A stretch of 64,000 bases of DNA from NCBI GenBank assembly GCA_008692225.1, contig VICG01000010.1:558001-622000 (forward strand), in the 5' to 3' direction. The first letter of the stretch is position 1, and each line of letters opens with the position of its first letter. Shown here one piece after another: positions 12,774 to 24,294 of the stretch. The position numbers and the translations under genes were made by a program. The notes under the pieces are model-generated. The model was given only the letters and a program-made list of their open reading frames with translations, had not been told where the DNA came from and did no database searches. This stretch comes from Monilinia fructicola (lineage: Eukaryota > Ascomycota > Leotiomycetes > Helotiales > Sclerotiniaceae).

Positions 12774-13808
12774 ATGGATAACACTGAGTCTATCGCAGCG
12801 CCATCAACTGCAACACAACCAGTAGCTATATTTAAAAAGAGATCCGCAAAAGGGAAATCCAATTTTCGCAAAAGAGCTGCAACGCCACCACCTGCCGATA
12901 GTGACGATGATACATCAGGATACTCTTCCTCCGAAGATGAAAGTGGGCATCGAATAAAACGAAGAAGGAAGAATACAGGCGCAGTAACCGCTTCGTCAAC
13001 AACTAACAATAACTCATCTCATCCAACCGATCTCTCCGCAACAAAATATACCGCATCTCACAGCACGACCATCCGTTCCTCCAATGACGCAACCAAATCC
13101 AACAATTGGTACGATGAAAACGCAACAGATGCTCTATCTTCCAAGAACCTCTTAGGAACCACCCGCTCCAAACCCACAGCTGACGGTGCACCCGATGGAA
13201 CCTACAAGGGATTGGCAAACAGCACCAAATTCATACAAAAGAATCCCGACGCGCCAAATCGTATTGTAGGACCCGTCAAAGCACCCACCAATATTCGCAC
13301 CATCACCGTAACAGATTTCGCACCAGATGTGTGTAAAGATTACAAAACCACCGGCTTTTGCGGGTTCGGTGACAATTGCAAATATTTACATGCGCGTGAA
13401 GACTACAAAGCGGGTTGGCAACTAGATAAAGAATGGGAGAATGTTACAAGAGGCAAGAAAACGTTGGGGGGGACAAAGATCGCGAGTGCGGATCGTAAGG
13501 GAGAAGAGGAGGAGGAGGATGACGATGCGCTGTTGGAGAATATCCCATTTGCCTGTATACTGTGCGAGGGGAAATATAAGGAACCGATCATCACAAAATG
13601 TGGGCATTATTTTTGCGAAAGCTGCGCGCTCAAGAGATATAGAAAGGATCCCAGTTGCGCGGCTTGCGGGGCGGGGACCAACGGTGTTTTTAATGTAGCG
13701 AAGGGGCTCAAGAAGATATTGGAAAAGAAACGGGAGAGGGCGAGGAAGATCAGAGAAGAGGCTATCGCGAATGGAGAGGAAGTGAGCAGTGAGGAAGAAG
13801 AGGATTGA
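12774..13808 (+). CDS. cwc24: Pre-mRNA-splicing factor CWC24 (RNF113A-like CCCH + RING protein)
   Basis: Nuclear spliceosome factor of the Prp19-associated machinery that binds near the 5' splice site at the activated stage. Intronless, 344 aa, start ATG at 12774 (MDNTESI). An in-frame upstream TTG is not used. The N-terminus is Ser/Lys-rich and disordered (about 1-170). A CCCH zinc finger follows at about residues 186-207 (C-x8-C-x5-C-x3-H in CKDYKTTGFCGFGDNCKYLH), then an acidic linker (EEEEEDDD), a C3HC4 RING at about 260-300 (CILCEGKYKEP, CGHYFCESC, CAAC) and a basic tail ending in EEVSSEEEED. Domain order and length match the family. No frame break. Confidence 0.96.
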   Translation: MDNTESIAAPSTATQPVAIFKKRSAKGKSNFRKRAATPPPADSDDDTSGYSSSEDESGHRIKRRRKNTGAVTASSTTNNNSSHPTDLSATKYTASHSTTIRSSNDATKSNNWYDENATDALSSKNLLGTTRSKPTADGAPDGTYKGLANSTKFIQKNPDAPNRIVGPVKAPTNIRTITVTDFAPDVCKDYKTTGFCGFGDNCKYLHAREDYKAGWQLDKEWENVTRGKKTLGGTKIASADRKGEEEEEDDDALLENIPFACILCEGKYKEPIITKCGHYFCESCALKRYRKDPSCAACGAGTNGVFNVAKGLKKILEKKRERARKIREEAIANGEEVSSEEEED

Positions 13809-14122
13809 TGATACATACTTTTTCGCCCCCAAACACATGCGGCAATCATCATGCCAATGGCCAAATTAGAAAAGTAATATATATATACATATCAAGATGA
13901 GCGTGGTACATGATGCATGCCATCAAGAAATTTGCCCCAAAGCTACGAATCCTGATTGGAGATGGACCAAAAGTCTCCAGGGAGAGCGTGAAGATCGAAG
14001 ACCGGGCATCCGCAATCCACATCTCACAATGAGTGTCGACATCCAAAACCACAAACCAAACCAAACCCAAGCCCCAAGCCCCAGAACAAGCCAGCCACAT
14101 CCATCATCGATCCTCTCCCCTC
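13809..14122. other. Convergent spacer between CWC24 and the Cys-rich gene
   Basis: 314 nt between two stop codons of converging genes, presumably both 3' UTRs. No other feature seen. Confidence 0.6.
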
Positions 14123-15355
14123 TCAATACCGCCCCTCCCCCGGAACGGTAGGACAAGGCAGCGCAAGCGTCACCCACGTCGTCCCACACGCGCCGTCGCA
14201 CGTCGTCTTGCAGCTCGTCGCCGTGGGGATTGCGCCGCCGCAATGGCAGTTTATGGTCACGGTGGAGAGGGCGATGCACTGTTTTTGTTTCCAATTGGTG
14301 GAGAGGGTGTTAGCGTTTTGTTTTTTTGGTTTTTTGGGTTTTGGGTTTTGGGTTTTGGGTTTTGGGTTTTTTGGGGGGGTGGGGGTGGTGGATGGGAAAG
14401 AGGGGTTGGAGAGATGGAGAGATAGATTGATAGATTGATAGATAGATAGCTGGAGGTGGGAAGAAGAGAAGAGAAGAGAAGAGAAGAGAAGAGAAGAGAA
14501 GGGAGGGGGGTATACGCACGTCGGGAGTCGTGCAGGGACCGCCTGCTATCGAGGGACAGGAATCACCGGTTGTGAGGGTGATGCTTTGGCAGGAGGGCGC
14601 CGGGGTGGTGGGGACGGTGATGATGGTGCTGGGGGTGTGGATTGGGCAGGGGAAGATGCAGTTTGTGGGGTAAGGGGGGTAGTAGGGACAGGAGCAGGTG
14701 ACGAGGTTGTTTGTTGTGGGGAGGCTTTTGGTTGTAGGGGTGGTATTGGATGGGAGGGGAGGGGTGTAGGTGTAGGTGTTGATGGCGGTGGAGCAGGATG
14801 TTTCGTGGTAGATTTGGTGGCCGGTGTAGCAGGTTGCGCTGCAGGTGGAGGGGCAGGGGGTGTAGAGGGTTGTGGTGGGGACGGAGGAGGGACAGGTGCA
14901 GGGGACTGTGATGAAGGCGTCGGAGATGCAGAATTGTTGGGAGCAGGAGGTGGGGGTTGTCTGGTAGGAAAGGAGGGGGTGAGTGAGGATTCAGGGTTTG
15001 GGGAGGCGTGGATGGGTAGAGTGTTGATGCGGCGGGGTGCACTTACAGGCGGACAGGAGGTATGAGAGGTGGATATGGTGATGGTTGGGCACGGTGACGA
15101 TGGAGAGGCTGGCGAGACTGTAGGAATGGTTGGAGTGAGGGTGCATGGATTGACGGTGACGGTGACGGTCTTGATACCAGGCTTATAAGCCTTGCTTAGA
15201 TGGAGGATGCTATGCCTCAGCATTACATTAGTGGGTTGAGCGAGCAGTGCAGTCAATACAGTTCAAGGGAAACAATAGATCTTGACGACGCAAAAGAAAA
15301 CCTACGCAAAGGCAAATCCCAAGACCAAACTCTTGGATGGGTACATGCTCGCCAT
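14123..15355 (-). CDS. Secreted cysteine-rich Ser/Thr/Pro protein, unrecognised family
   Basis: Four exons: 15355-15306, 15194-15047, 14960-14520 and 14278-14123. Introns are 111, 86 and 241 nt with GTAGGT, GTAAGT and GTGCGT donors; branch-like CACTAAT and GCTAAC precede two acceptors. All phases join without repair to 264 aa. Exon 1 encodes a signal-peptide-like start, MASMYPSKSLVLGFAFA, directly followed by KAYKPGIKTVTVTVNP. The mature part has about 25 cysteines in paired patterns (VPCTCP, TCSATC, VTCSCP, NCHC, CKTTC) in a Thr/Ser/Pro-rich background. There is no GPI signal and no CFEM or hydrophobin spacing that I recognise. The pattern suggests an extracellular disulfide-rich wall or effector-like protein; the function is unknown. 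A longer open frame in another phase (14546-15256) ignores the cysteines and the splice signals. Confidence 0.72.
14336..14388 (+). repeat. (GGGTTTT)n heptamer plus G-run in intron 3 of the Cys-rich gene
   Basis: Five GGGTTTT units followed by G7-T-G5. It satisfies the G3-N4 quadruplex pattern on the plus strand, which is the template strand of the gene. Confidence 0.9.
14460..14501. repeat. (GAGAA)n microsatellite in intron 3
   Basis: About eight tandem AGAAG pentamers, C/T-rich on the coding strand. Confidence 0.9.
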
Positions 15356-18300
15356 GATCACGATCATCCAGAAATCTCAAGTGTAAAGGCTCTTATCACC
15401 ATGTACTTAATCGCGCGCGTCGTTCCCAGAAACCAAAACCCCAATACACAGCCTCAGAAGGAGAGTATCTCATTACTTTATACGCGCTTCCGCGCAATCA
15501 CCCCACAACCCACAATGCCGTATCCTTCAGTTCAGCCCTCTCTCCATACGAGAGCTTGTATGCGAGGGCAGGTCATCGGATCCTCCGATCCACTTCCCCA
15601 AATCCATCTTCGGGCAAAAAGCCACAGCGTTGCAATCGTGCGACGCCCGTCCGTGGGGATACGAGGCGAGAGAAGTCTTGGCGAGCAGTGGCCAGTGGCC
15701 ACTGGAGCAAGTGAGGAAACTCGACAAATACCCATCGGATTTCATGTACGACACGTCACGCGGGGCGGCTTGGCATCCCTTGCGGCATGGCATGGAATGA
15801 GCAAGGGGGAGAATCCCCTTACGTCGGGAGATGTTCGCGGGCCGTGTGACGCATGTGGTGCCATCTTGATGATGGTGGAGTGAGGTCGCGGGGTATGGGA
15901 CGAATGGGGGATATGGAGCAACGATGAACGAAGAACGATGAACTTTCCAAGATCTCGATCGCAAAGAACGTCGCCGCAGATTCCTCTCGGCTCGGCAACG
16001 TCACGTGGAGCATGGTTCTATGAGGACCAGGACGTCAGACGGTCCTCCCGTGATGCTCGGTACGCAATTGTAATGGCTATGCTGTGCTTTGCGTCGGTGT
16101 GCAGATGTGGTGCCGCATCCGATTTGCACGCGTGTCGTGACGATCCTCGCACTCCCCGTTGTCGAGGTGCTCGGATCTATCGGGCGTGGTGGTTCGTCGA
16201 TGCGCTGAGCATTCCCATCTTGAAACATGGCCAGCGGTGAACGCGCACATGACCCCTTCCGTTCTCCTGAAAATCTCGATCCGCATTGCAGCGTGGAGGA
16301 CCGGCTGAGTAGATGCGGAATCAATATCTTTGTCGGCCGAGATGATCAGCCAGCGAGATATCGTATTTGCAATAGTGTTGCGATAATTAAGTATGCGCCA
16401 GTGCAACGGGCGCTGATATTGGACCTTTAGCTACTATTTCCGCCATGTATAATTACAGGTTTGTATAAATACACTTTAGTAAATACAATAAAATTCAATA
16501 CGCCTGGAAACATATCACAATACTGGAACCTGATCTGGAATGGAATGGACATCTCATGCTGAATTGGGATGTGGAATAGATAATCAAAGCCGAATCAGGA
16601 TTTGAAATGCCCGTTCCAGATCAACTTCCAGCATTTGGAGATATTTCCAATCATAATTATCCAGTATCACAATAATACTACGCATTTTCAATGATATGTA
16701 GTTCGATATCATGTATACGTATGAATATGTATCCAAAAAAAAATGATTCATACGTACCACTCACTCACTCACTCACTCACCAACCACACGGACCAAGATG
16801 CGCCAGACGACGAATGACAACCACAACACTGACTTGCAAGCCTTCAAAAGCAATGCGACGGGCGGGTCTCTCCGGCCTGGGAAACAGTGATGGATTGAGA
16901 TCTCGCGCCTGTTCCAGAAACCGAAATAGACGGTTGGCGCAGAGGTCCTCGCGTGTGTCATCGTCATCCGGCGCCCTTGCAATTGCGTCGCTGACTCCCT
17001 CCATGTAAAGACCTTCGTGGCGTGACTTGACTTGACGACTGCGTGCACTAGTACTCTCCTCTCGTCATTTTCGTCGCGTATTTGCCCCCGAGGGAAATAC
17101 AGAGCTCCCGTCTGCGTGGACGTGGTCGCCCGTACGTAGCAACGCTGCTTGGTGCAGTTCAGATCTCGGGTTTGGGGGTGAGCTTTGTTGAATGCGTGTG
17201 TACAGTGTGTATGGCAGGATGGTAGAAGATGGTCTTCTACCTCGGATGCGCAATAGCTCGTCATGTTGGTGGAATGATCATCACGTGTACGGGAAACGTG
17301 TGGAAGTGTTGCGCGGGAGGTCGGGCAGGTACGAAATTCTCCGTCGGTTTACTCGTGTATTTCCGGGGTCAAGGCTAACTACTACTACGTTGGAAGTAGG
17401 TAGTGATCGGTATAGACGCAACGTGTATGGGAAGTTCACCTTGTGGGAATTAAGTATGTATAGAACTAGCTGGTGCTCGTACTGCAAGCAGGTATGACTG
17501 TGGGTTATCCTATTCTGGGGGGTTCTGAGCCCCGGGCCTTCTCCCTTCGTATATTGTCACAATGGAGTCTTGACGAGCGGGCAGGCTAGAAAGCTTGAGA
17601 GCTGGCCATGGTAGCTGAAATGGGAACAGATAGATGTATAAAGCGTATTGGTCTGATGGGACTGCTAAATTTCTGTTAAATCCGTTGGCTTTGTTGTGGA
17701 GAGATACATGTATTTTTCAGGACCACTTGAACGAGACATCAAAGACGAATATGAAGTCTAAAGAAGTAAGGTTACGGTATGCAAAGTTTCGAAGAAATAC
17801 AATATGAAGCCATTTGAAGATTTGAAGATTTGAAGATTGATATAAGTTAGTTGCAAGATAGAAGATGGTGCCTAAAAAATGAACACAAGTTTAATTACCT
17901 AGGCACTTAGGCGTCCTTCATGATGTTAAAATGCTCACCGGGGATTGTCCAAAGGTATAGAGCTGGTGAGCTCACTGGGGGGGAGGTAGCATTAGTTGCA
18001 CCCGTGGACTGTCAAATTCATGTTGATCCAGGTTCGGGTAGAACTAATAAGGCGAGAAAAAGCACGGACTATCCTGGAATTGGAATCGAGATCGCACGTG
18101 GAATTGACACGTGGGTCCTGGTGGTCGGGACCACCACTCGGGAAGAAGGAACCGGCTCCTCTCACCGCCCAAAACTTATCCGGGAAGGGTAGAGGTTGAT
18201 TGATGATGGAGTTGGTACGGACCGAAAGGCTGTTCGGAGGAATAGCTTGGAAATTCACTAGAACTACTAGAACCACCGGTGGACCTAGTTCTTCATCTTA

Positions 18301-18916
18301 ATCTCTCTTCCAAACTTGATTATCGTTCTTTGATAAAATGAGCAACTGTTGAGAAAGTGAGGCATATTGATCAATACAAGTACAAATACAGTATTGATTA
18401 ATGTTCTGGAAGGCTGTCGCTGTCCAATTTAAAATATCCGCTGTAACCTTGGAAGACTCATTTTCTTGGTGTTGGTGTCACAGGTGAAGGAACTTCAAGG
18501 AAGATACCTACTTGAGCAGCAGATACGGTAATATCAAACGGAACCTTGGAAATGACGCTTTCTCTCTCTGCACGATTCAGGCTAAAATAGATTTGGTTGT
18601 TGGAGACCTCGGGATCCACTTCATCACACGGATACAGTACTCTGTAAATTTGGATAAAGCCTGGTAAGAGAGAGGATACTTGTGGGTGGAGAGAGGATAG
18701 CTGGAGGCAGAGGATGGGTAGGTAAGGCGGTAAGGTAGAGAGAATGCATTACTCACAACCATGATTTATCTACTTGTGTTGGATTCCATTATTGTAACGG
18801 TTGGATAGTTGTTTAGGCAGATGTCCGCGTTAATTAGAGGATACCTAGGCAAGTAGAAGAACCTTGGAATGAGTAAAGAGGATGGATAGATGTTAGTATT
18901 AGTATTACAATAATAC

Positions 18917-18947
18917 CCGTGGACCTACGTAGAGGATAAGTCCACGG
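18917..18947. repeat. Inverted repeat CCGTGGAC...GTCCACGG
   Basis: Eight-base arms at 18917-18924 and 18940-18947, 15 nt apart, in the gene-poor block. The same octamer recurs elsewhere in intergenic DNA (see findings). Confidence 0.8.
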
Positions 18948-19899
18948 CTACTTTGAAAGGCCCGGGGATGAACAGAGAGGATGGATTACTAATAGCAACC
19001 ATTTACAGTATTTCTTTCATTGCCTAGGTAGTTCTATCCATGGATTTATTTTATTATTCAAGGTGGTACGAGCATTGGTGAATCTAAGATTACGTAGACT
19101 GGGTAGCAGATATACTTGTATAGGTATTATTAGATATAGATATATATATCTAACTGTTTTGTACTAGGTAGATAGATAAGTAGGTAGGTAAAGATAGTAG
19201 ATAGTAGATATGTAGATAGATAGATAGATAGATAGATATATACCTAGGTAAATACTAGGTAGATACTAAATAGATCGATCAATAGATAAATACTTGTAGA
19301 TAAGTAGGTAGATACATACATACATATATACATAAGTACATACATAGGTATATAATAAAAAGAAATTCTAGAAATTCTTTATTTGATTTATATAGTAGTA
19401 GGTATTAGGCCAATTCTTAAACGTCTACTTGTATTATTTATATCCATATTTATTATATACCTTTTCATATACCTCTTTATATACCTCTTTATATATACCT
19501 AACCATATACCATATACCGTCATATACCAAGTCATATACCAAGTCATATACCATGTATTAAAATCCCATCCCACTCCTCTGTTAGTTCTATGTGTGATGA
19601 GATATCCATGAACGTTCACTTACTGCTTTAGATAATGGAACCGTTGAATAAGGAGGGGTCTTGAATCTTTTTTCTTTCTTTTCTGCTTCCATCTCCCCCC
19701 TCAAAGCCTCTTACCTGATAAGATAGATAGATGATACGGATCTTAGAGATCACCAACACAATCAATCCTAGCTGATTCTACAAACAGATAGATAAATAAC
19801 TCTTTCTCTTTTTCATCCATGGATTGTATAACATCATACTACCTTTCGATTCTGCAACCATGTTTAGATATCCATGGATTAATAGATAGGCGAGTACCT

Positions 19900-20470
19900 A
19901 TCCAAGTAGATATATATATATAGATAGTATTATAATAAATAAATTGAAGTATTATTACTTGTATAATTACTATTTATTATAATTGTTATTATTAGGTATT
20001 AGGTATTTAAGAGGTATTTCTTCCTTTAAACTTTAATTTACTTATTATATTTCTAATTCTTCTTATAATAAAAGAATATAAATAAAGCTTAATAATTAAT
20101 AATAAATCTATTAAATAGATAGAAGATTAGATAATTATATATAATTTTCAAGGTTAATTTTTAAGTTAATAAGAATATAAATAATATTTAACTTTTATTT
20201 AATTATATAATAAAAAAAAAGAATCTAGAAGTATAGATATTATAGATATTATAGATATTATAGATATTATAGATATTATAGATATTATAGATATTATAAA
20301 TATTATAAATATTTTAAAAAGATTATAATTATTTTAAAAAGATAATAAGCTAATTATTATAAACCACTTGTATTATTATTAATATTATTATTATCTAGAT
20401 AATAAATAGATGAACTTATAAATCATCTATAATTAATTATACCGCAGATTATAAAATACCCAATATCGTA
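19900..20470. repeat. AT-rich segment with 9-bp minisatellite
   Basis: Strongly A+T biased, almost without C or G. From about 20232 to 20297 the unit TATAGATAT is repeated about seven times, then decays into ATAAATATT units. It could be an old RIP-like or purely low-complexity region; I see no coding remnant. Confidence 0.8.
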
Positions 20471-20769
20471 ACACAGCTCAAATAAAAGTAATCAATCAAT
20501 CCATCATCGAACCAATAGAATAACCATCCGGCCTTTTCTTTTCTCTTCCTTTCCTTTAACTTAAATTCTTAAAGCAAGTAAGTTTTTTATTCGCTTGCTT
20601 TTTTCAGCTAGGCGAAGTTGGGTTGAACCACAAAATCTATATTGACCTGGACACGACAAAACTTCCTCGAATTCTTGAAGTGCTCAAGTTTTTGCGGTTC
20701 CCCAAATCCAAGACAACCCACCTCCCAAAGAATTTATTGAAGTAGCAGTACTTTCAATAGGTAGCAAAG

Positions 20770-23700
20770 ATGGATGTTGCCGTCTTGCGAGGTCGTATTG
20801 CTTCGACATTGGATCCAGACGCTGACGCTCGTCGGCGCGCTGAATTAGATTTGAAATCAGTAAGCATTCCTAACAAATTTTTATTTCAATCCATCTCTGA
20901 TCAATATGTCATAGGCAGAAGAACATCCAGGTTTTACTGATGCTCTTCTTGATATATTACAAGCAGAAACAAAATCCTGCAATTCGGTTATCAAGTATGC
21001 AAACTCTCCGCAATATCTACCCCGCTGCCGGCACCTGCTAACGCTAGATTGCAGCGGTTGTCTACCTTAAAAATCGCGTTACGAGAGCATGGCTCCCGAG
21101 CGAAACCCAACCCAAGCCGATGGCCGATGATGAGAAGGCTAGATTTCGAGACAGACTTCTACCTTTCATTGCCTCCTCTCCTCCACAAAATTCGTCAACA
21201 ACTCGTACCCGTCCTTCAAAAGATTTTACATTACGATTTCCCCGACAGATGGCCTTCCTTTATAAATATGACGGTTCAATTATTGAACACCAACGAAGCC
21301 GCTTCAATATTTACCGGTTTACAATGTCTGCTAGCTATATGCCGCGTTTTTTCGTTTCAAGTCGGGAGAGAATCGCGCAGATTTCGAAGCAATTGTGGAA
21401 GCAACTTTCCCAAGACTTTTGACCATCGGGCAGGGTTTGGTCAACGAGATGAGTGAAGAGGCGGGCGAAATGCTCCACATTGTCCTCAAGGCATACAAGC
21501 ATGCAACATTTGTATGTCCTGGCGTTCATTTTGTGATGTCCTGTGAAAGTGCTGACAAAAATAGTTTGACCTGTCTTCCACTTTGCGCGAACATGCGGTA
21601 GTGGTCGGTTGGTGTACTCTTTTCCTCCAAACCGTTGCAAAAGAAGTTCCACCTACCGCTTTACCTGAGGATGAAGCCGAGCGAGAGTCAAATCACTGGT
21701 GGAAGGCCAAGAAATGGTCATACTTTAATTTGAACAGACTTTATGTTCGGTGGGTAATTTCCAGGTTACGAAGAGAGATTACGGCTGACATTCTTAGTTA
21801 TGGCAACCCCACGTCTCTGTCGAAAGGCAATGGAGATGAGTACGCCGCGCGTTCGCAAAAAAGTTTTGAAACCAATTTCGCACCCGAGATTCTGAAAGGG
21901 TACCTCCAGCAGATTGAGAAATGGGTCGCAAAGACAACTTGGCTCAGCAGACCCTGTCTTTCTTACACCTTGGTTTTCCTCGACGAGTGCGTTCGACCAA
22001 AGCAAATGTGGGCTCATTTGAAACCACATCTCGATAGTCTTGTCACCCATTTCGTCTTCCCTGTTATGTGTCTCTCGCCCGACGATGTTGAGAAATTCGA
22101 AACCGACCCGGAGGAATACTTACACCACAAGTTGAATTTCTACGAGGAAGTCTCTGCACCAGACAATGCCGCGACTAACTTTTTGATTACTCTCACCAAA
22201 GTTCGCAGAAAGCATACTTTCACCATTCTTACATTTGTCAATTCGATTGTGAACGAGTACGAGGCTGCGGAAGAGGGCAAGAAGAACCACATTGCAAAGG
22301 AAGGAGCCTTGAGAATGATTGGGACTTTGTCCAGTGTGATCTTAGGAAAGAAGAGCCCAATCGCTGAACAGGTGGAATATTTCTTGGTCAGATATGTTTT
22401 CCCAGACTTCCGAAGCACTCAAGGATTTTTACGAGCCCGAGCTTGCGATACCGTCGAGAAGTTCGAGCAACTTGATTTTAAGGATACTCAAAACCTTCTT
22501 GTTATATACAGAAACATCCTGGAATGTATGGCCGATCCCGACCTTCCGGTCCGTGTTGAAGCAGCACTCGCATTACAACCTTTGATTAGACACGATATAA
22601 TTCGGACCAGCATGCAATCTAACATCCCACAAATTATGCAACAGTTGTTGAAACTTGCCAACGAGGTTGATGTCGATGCACTGTCAAATGTTATGGAAGA
22701 CTTCGTTGAAGTATTTGCAGCAGAGTTGACTCCTTTTGCCGTAGCATTAAGCGAACAATTACGCGATACCTATTTACGAATTGTTAGAGAACTTCTGGAG
22801 AAGAACGAGAAGAGGGAAGACGATGAGTATGGAGACTACTTGGATGACAAGAGTATCACCGCACTCGGAGTTTTGCAAACAATCGGCACTTTGATCTTGA
22901 CCTTAGAAAGCACTCCCGATGTTCTTTTGCACATGGAATCCATTCTGATGCCAGTCATCAAGGTCACTTTGGAGAACAAGCTTTATGGTTAGCATGCTAT
23001 TTTCCTTTAGTTTTGAGACTTGCTGATGCTAACAGTCGCAGATCTTTACAATGAAGTTTTCGAGATTATCGATAGCTGTACATTTGCTGCCAAGTCCATC
23101 TCACCAACCATGTGGCAAGCATTTGAGCTCATTCACGCAACTTTCAAGGCTGGCGCCGAACTCTATCTCGAAGATATGCTCCCAGCTTTGGACAATTTTG
23201 TACAATACGGCAGTGTTCATCTCGTGCAAACTCCACAATACCTAGATGCCATGTTTGGTATGGTTGCGGATATGTTCGCGGATGAGAAGGTGGGAGGTGT
23301 TGATAAGATCTGCGCATGCAAGTTGGCTGAAGGCATGATGCTCAGCCTGAGAGGTCACATTGATCAATACGTTTTGCAATTTGTCGATATGGCTATGCGA
23401 ACTCTGACGAATACTGATGTCAAGGTCAAGTCGTACAAAATCCATCTCATGGAAATGGTCATCAACGCAATCTATTACAACCCAGCCCTAACTTTGCACA
23501 TCCTGGAGCAAAAGCAATGGACCAACAAATTCTTCAGCTTGTGGTTTGCAAGCATTGATAGTTTCACCCGGGTACACGACAAGAAGCTTTCAATCGCCGC
23601 CATCGTCTCTTTACTCACCCTTAGTGCCGACCAAGTTCCAGTCAGCGTCCAACAAGGCTGGCCAAGATTACTTCAGGGCATTGTCAGACTATTCCAGACT

Positions 23701-24294
23701 CTCCCTACGGCTACAATGGCGCGTGAGGAAGCATTGAAAGACGATTTCCCAGTTGATGGTGAATCTTATGATGATGACGAGGATGGAGAGTGGGCTGGTG
23801 ATGACAACGCCTGGGGAGAGGAAGGTGATGAAGCAGATGAAGAATCCGATATCAAAGACGAGAGTAGCGCATACCTCGAATTTTTGAGCGAAGAAGTGAG
23901 TAGCATTGATTCTATCGCATTTTGCAAATGCTAACCAATTTTTAGGCTTCAAAATTCAGCAACCTCGAGGACCATGACTCAGACGATGAACTTGGGGAAG
24001 AGAGTCTCCTCGAAACTCCTCTCGATAAAGTGGAGCCATACCAGCTATTCAAGAATGCCCTGATGAGTATGTACCAACTTCAAAAAGTGATTAAAAAGAT
24101 GTACTAATTTGAATATAGAACTCCAAACAGGAGCAACCTCAACTTTATGAAACACTCACCACACAAATCTTAACCCATCTGAGCAAGAAATTGTTCAGGG
24201 GGTCATACACCAAGCAGATGCCAATGCAGCAGCAGCAATTCAGTTGGCTCAGGCAGAGGCACAGTATGTAGGTGTGGTCAACGGTGGAGCTTGA
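20770..24294 (+). CDS. Importin-beta family karyopherin, Nmd5/Sxm1 (importin-7/8) type
   Basis: Nuclear import receptor that binds RanGTP and cargo. Seven exons: 20770-20859, 20915-20994, 21055-21511, 21565-22987, 23042-23895, 23946-24066 and 24119-24294; introns 49-60 nt, several with CTAAC-like branch sites. About 1065 aa, the usual family size. The N-terminus MDVAVLRGRIASTLDPDADA leads into an importin-beta N domain (RRRAELDLKSAEEHPGFTDA). HEAT-like helices fill the middle, and an acidic loop (DDDEDGEWAGDDNAWGEEGD) lies near the C-terminus, as in Nmd5. The frame breaks at AAA 20967-20969, AAAA 21187-21190, T6 21347-21352 and AAA 24125-24127 (one base too many each), and near 24165-24167 (one too few). 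Correcting these restores VVYLKNRV, SPPQIRQQLVPVLQK and EQPQLYETL, and the exon lengths then sum to a multiple of three. Confidence 0.93.

Larger units (their letters stand above)
15356..20769. other. 5.4 kb gene-poor block
   Basis: No convincing gene on either strand. The left part (15.4-17.3 kb) has near-balanced composition and some open frames up to 227 codons without recognisable content. The right part (18.8-20.5 kb) becomes very AT-rich, with GATA, TAGG, ATAC and TA repeats and a 9-bp minisatellite. No tRNA, rRNA or transposon ends were recognised. The 5' UTR and promoter of the karyopherin gene occupy the last few hundred bases. Confidence 0.55.

Noticed and set aside
14586..15065. 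Gly/Val-rich open frame on the plus strand
   Set aside because: Mirror of the C/T-rich exon of the Cys-rich gene; amino-acid content reflects base bias only.
14546..15256. 236-codon Pro/Thr/Ser-rich open frame on the minus strand
   Set aside because: It begins at a TTG, ignores three good splice sites, and its phase lacks the cysteines seen when the introns are removed. The spliced Cys-rich model explains the region better.
15200..15883. 227-codon ATG open frame on the plus strand
   Set aside because: No domain or signal, unusual composition, and its start overlaps exon 2 of the Cys-rich gene on the other strand. Cannot be excluded fully without transcripts.
16773..17264. 163-codon minus-strand frame
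   Set aside because: No recognisable residues, no splice context, no homologous motif; likely chance in near-balanced composition.
20860..24294. Reading the broken karyopherin frames as separate small genes
   Set aside because: Pieces join at homopolymers into one conserved protein with normal length and correct exon phases.
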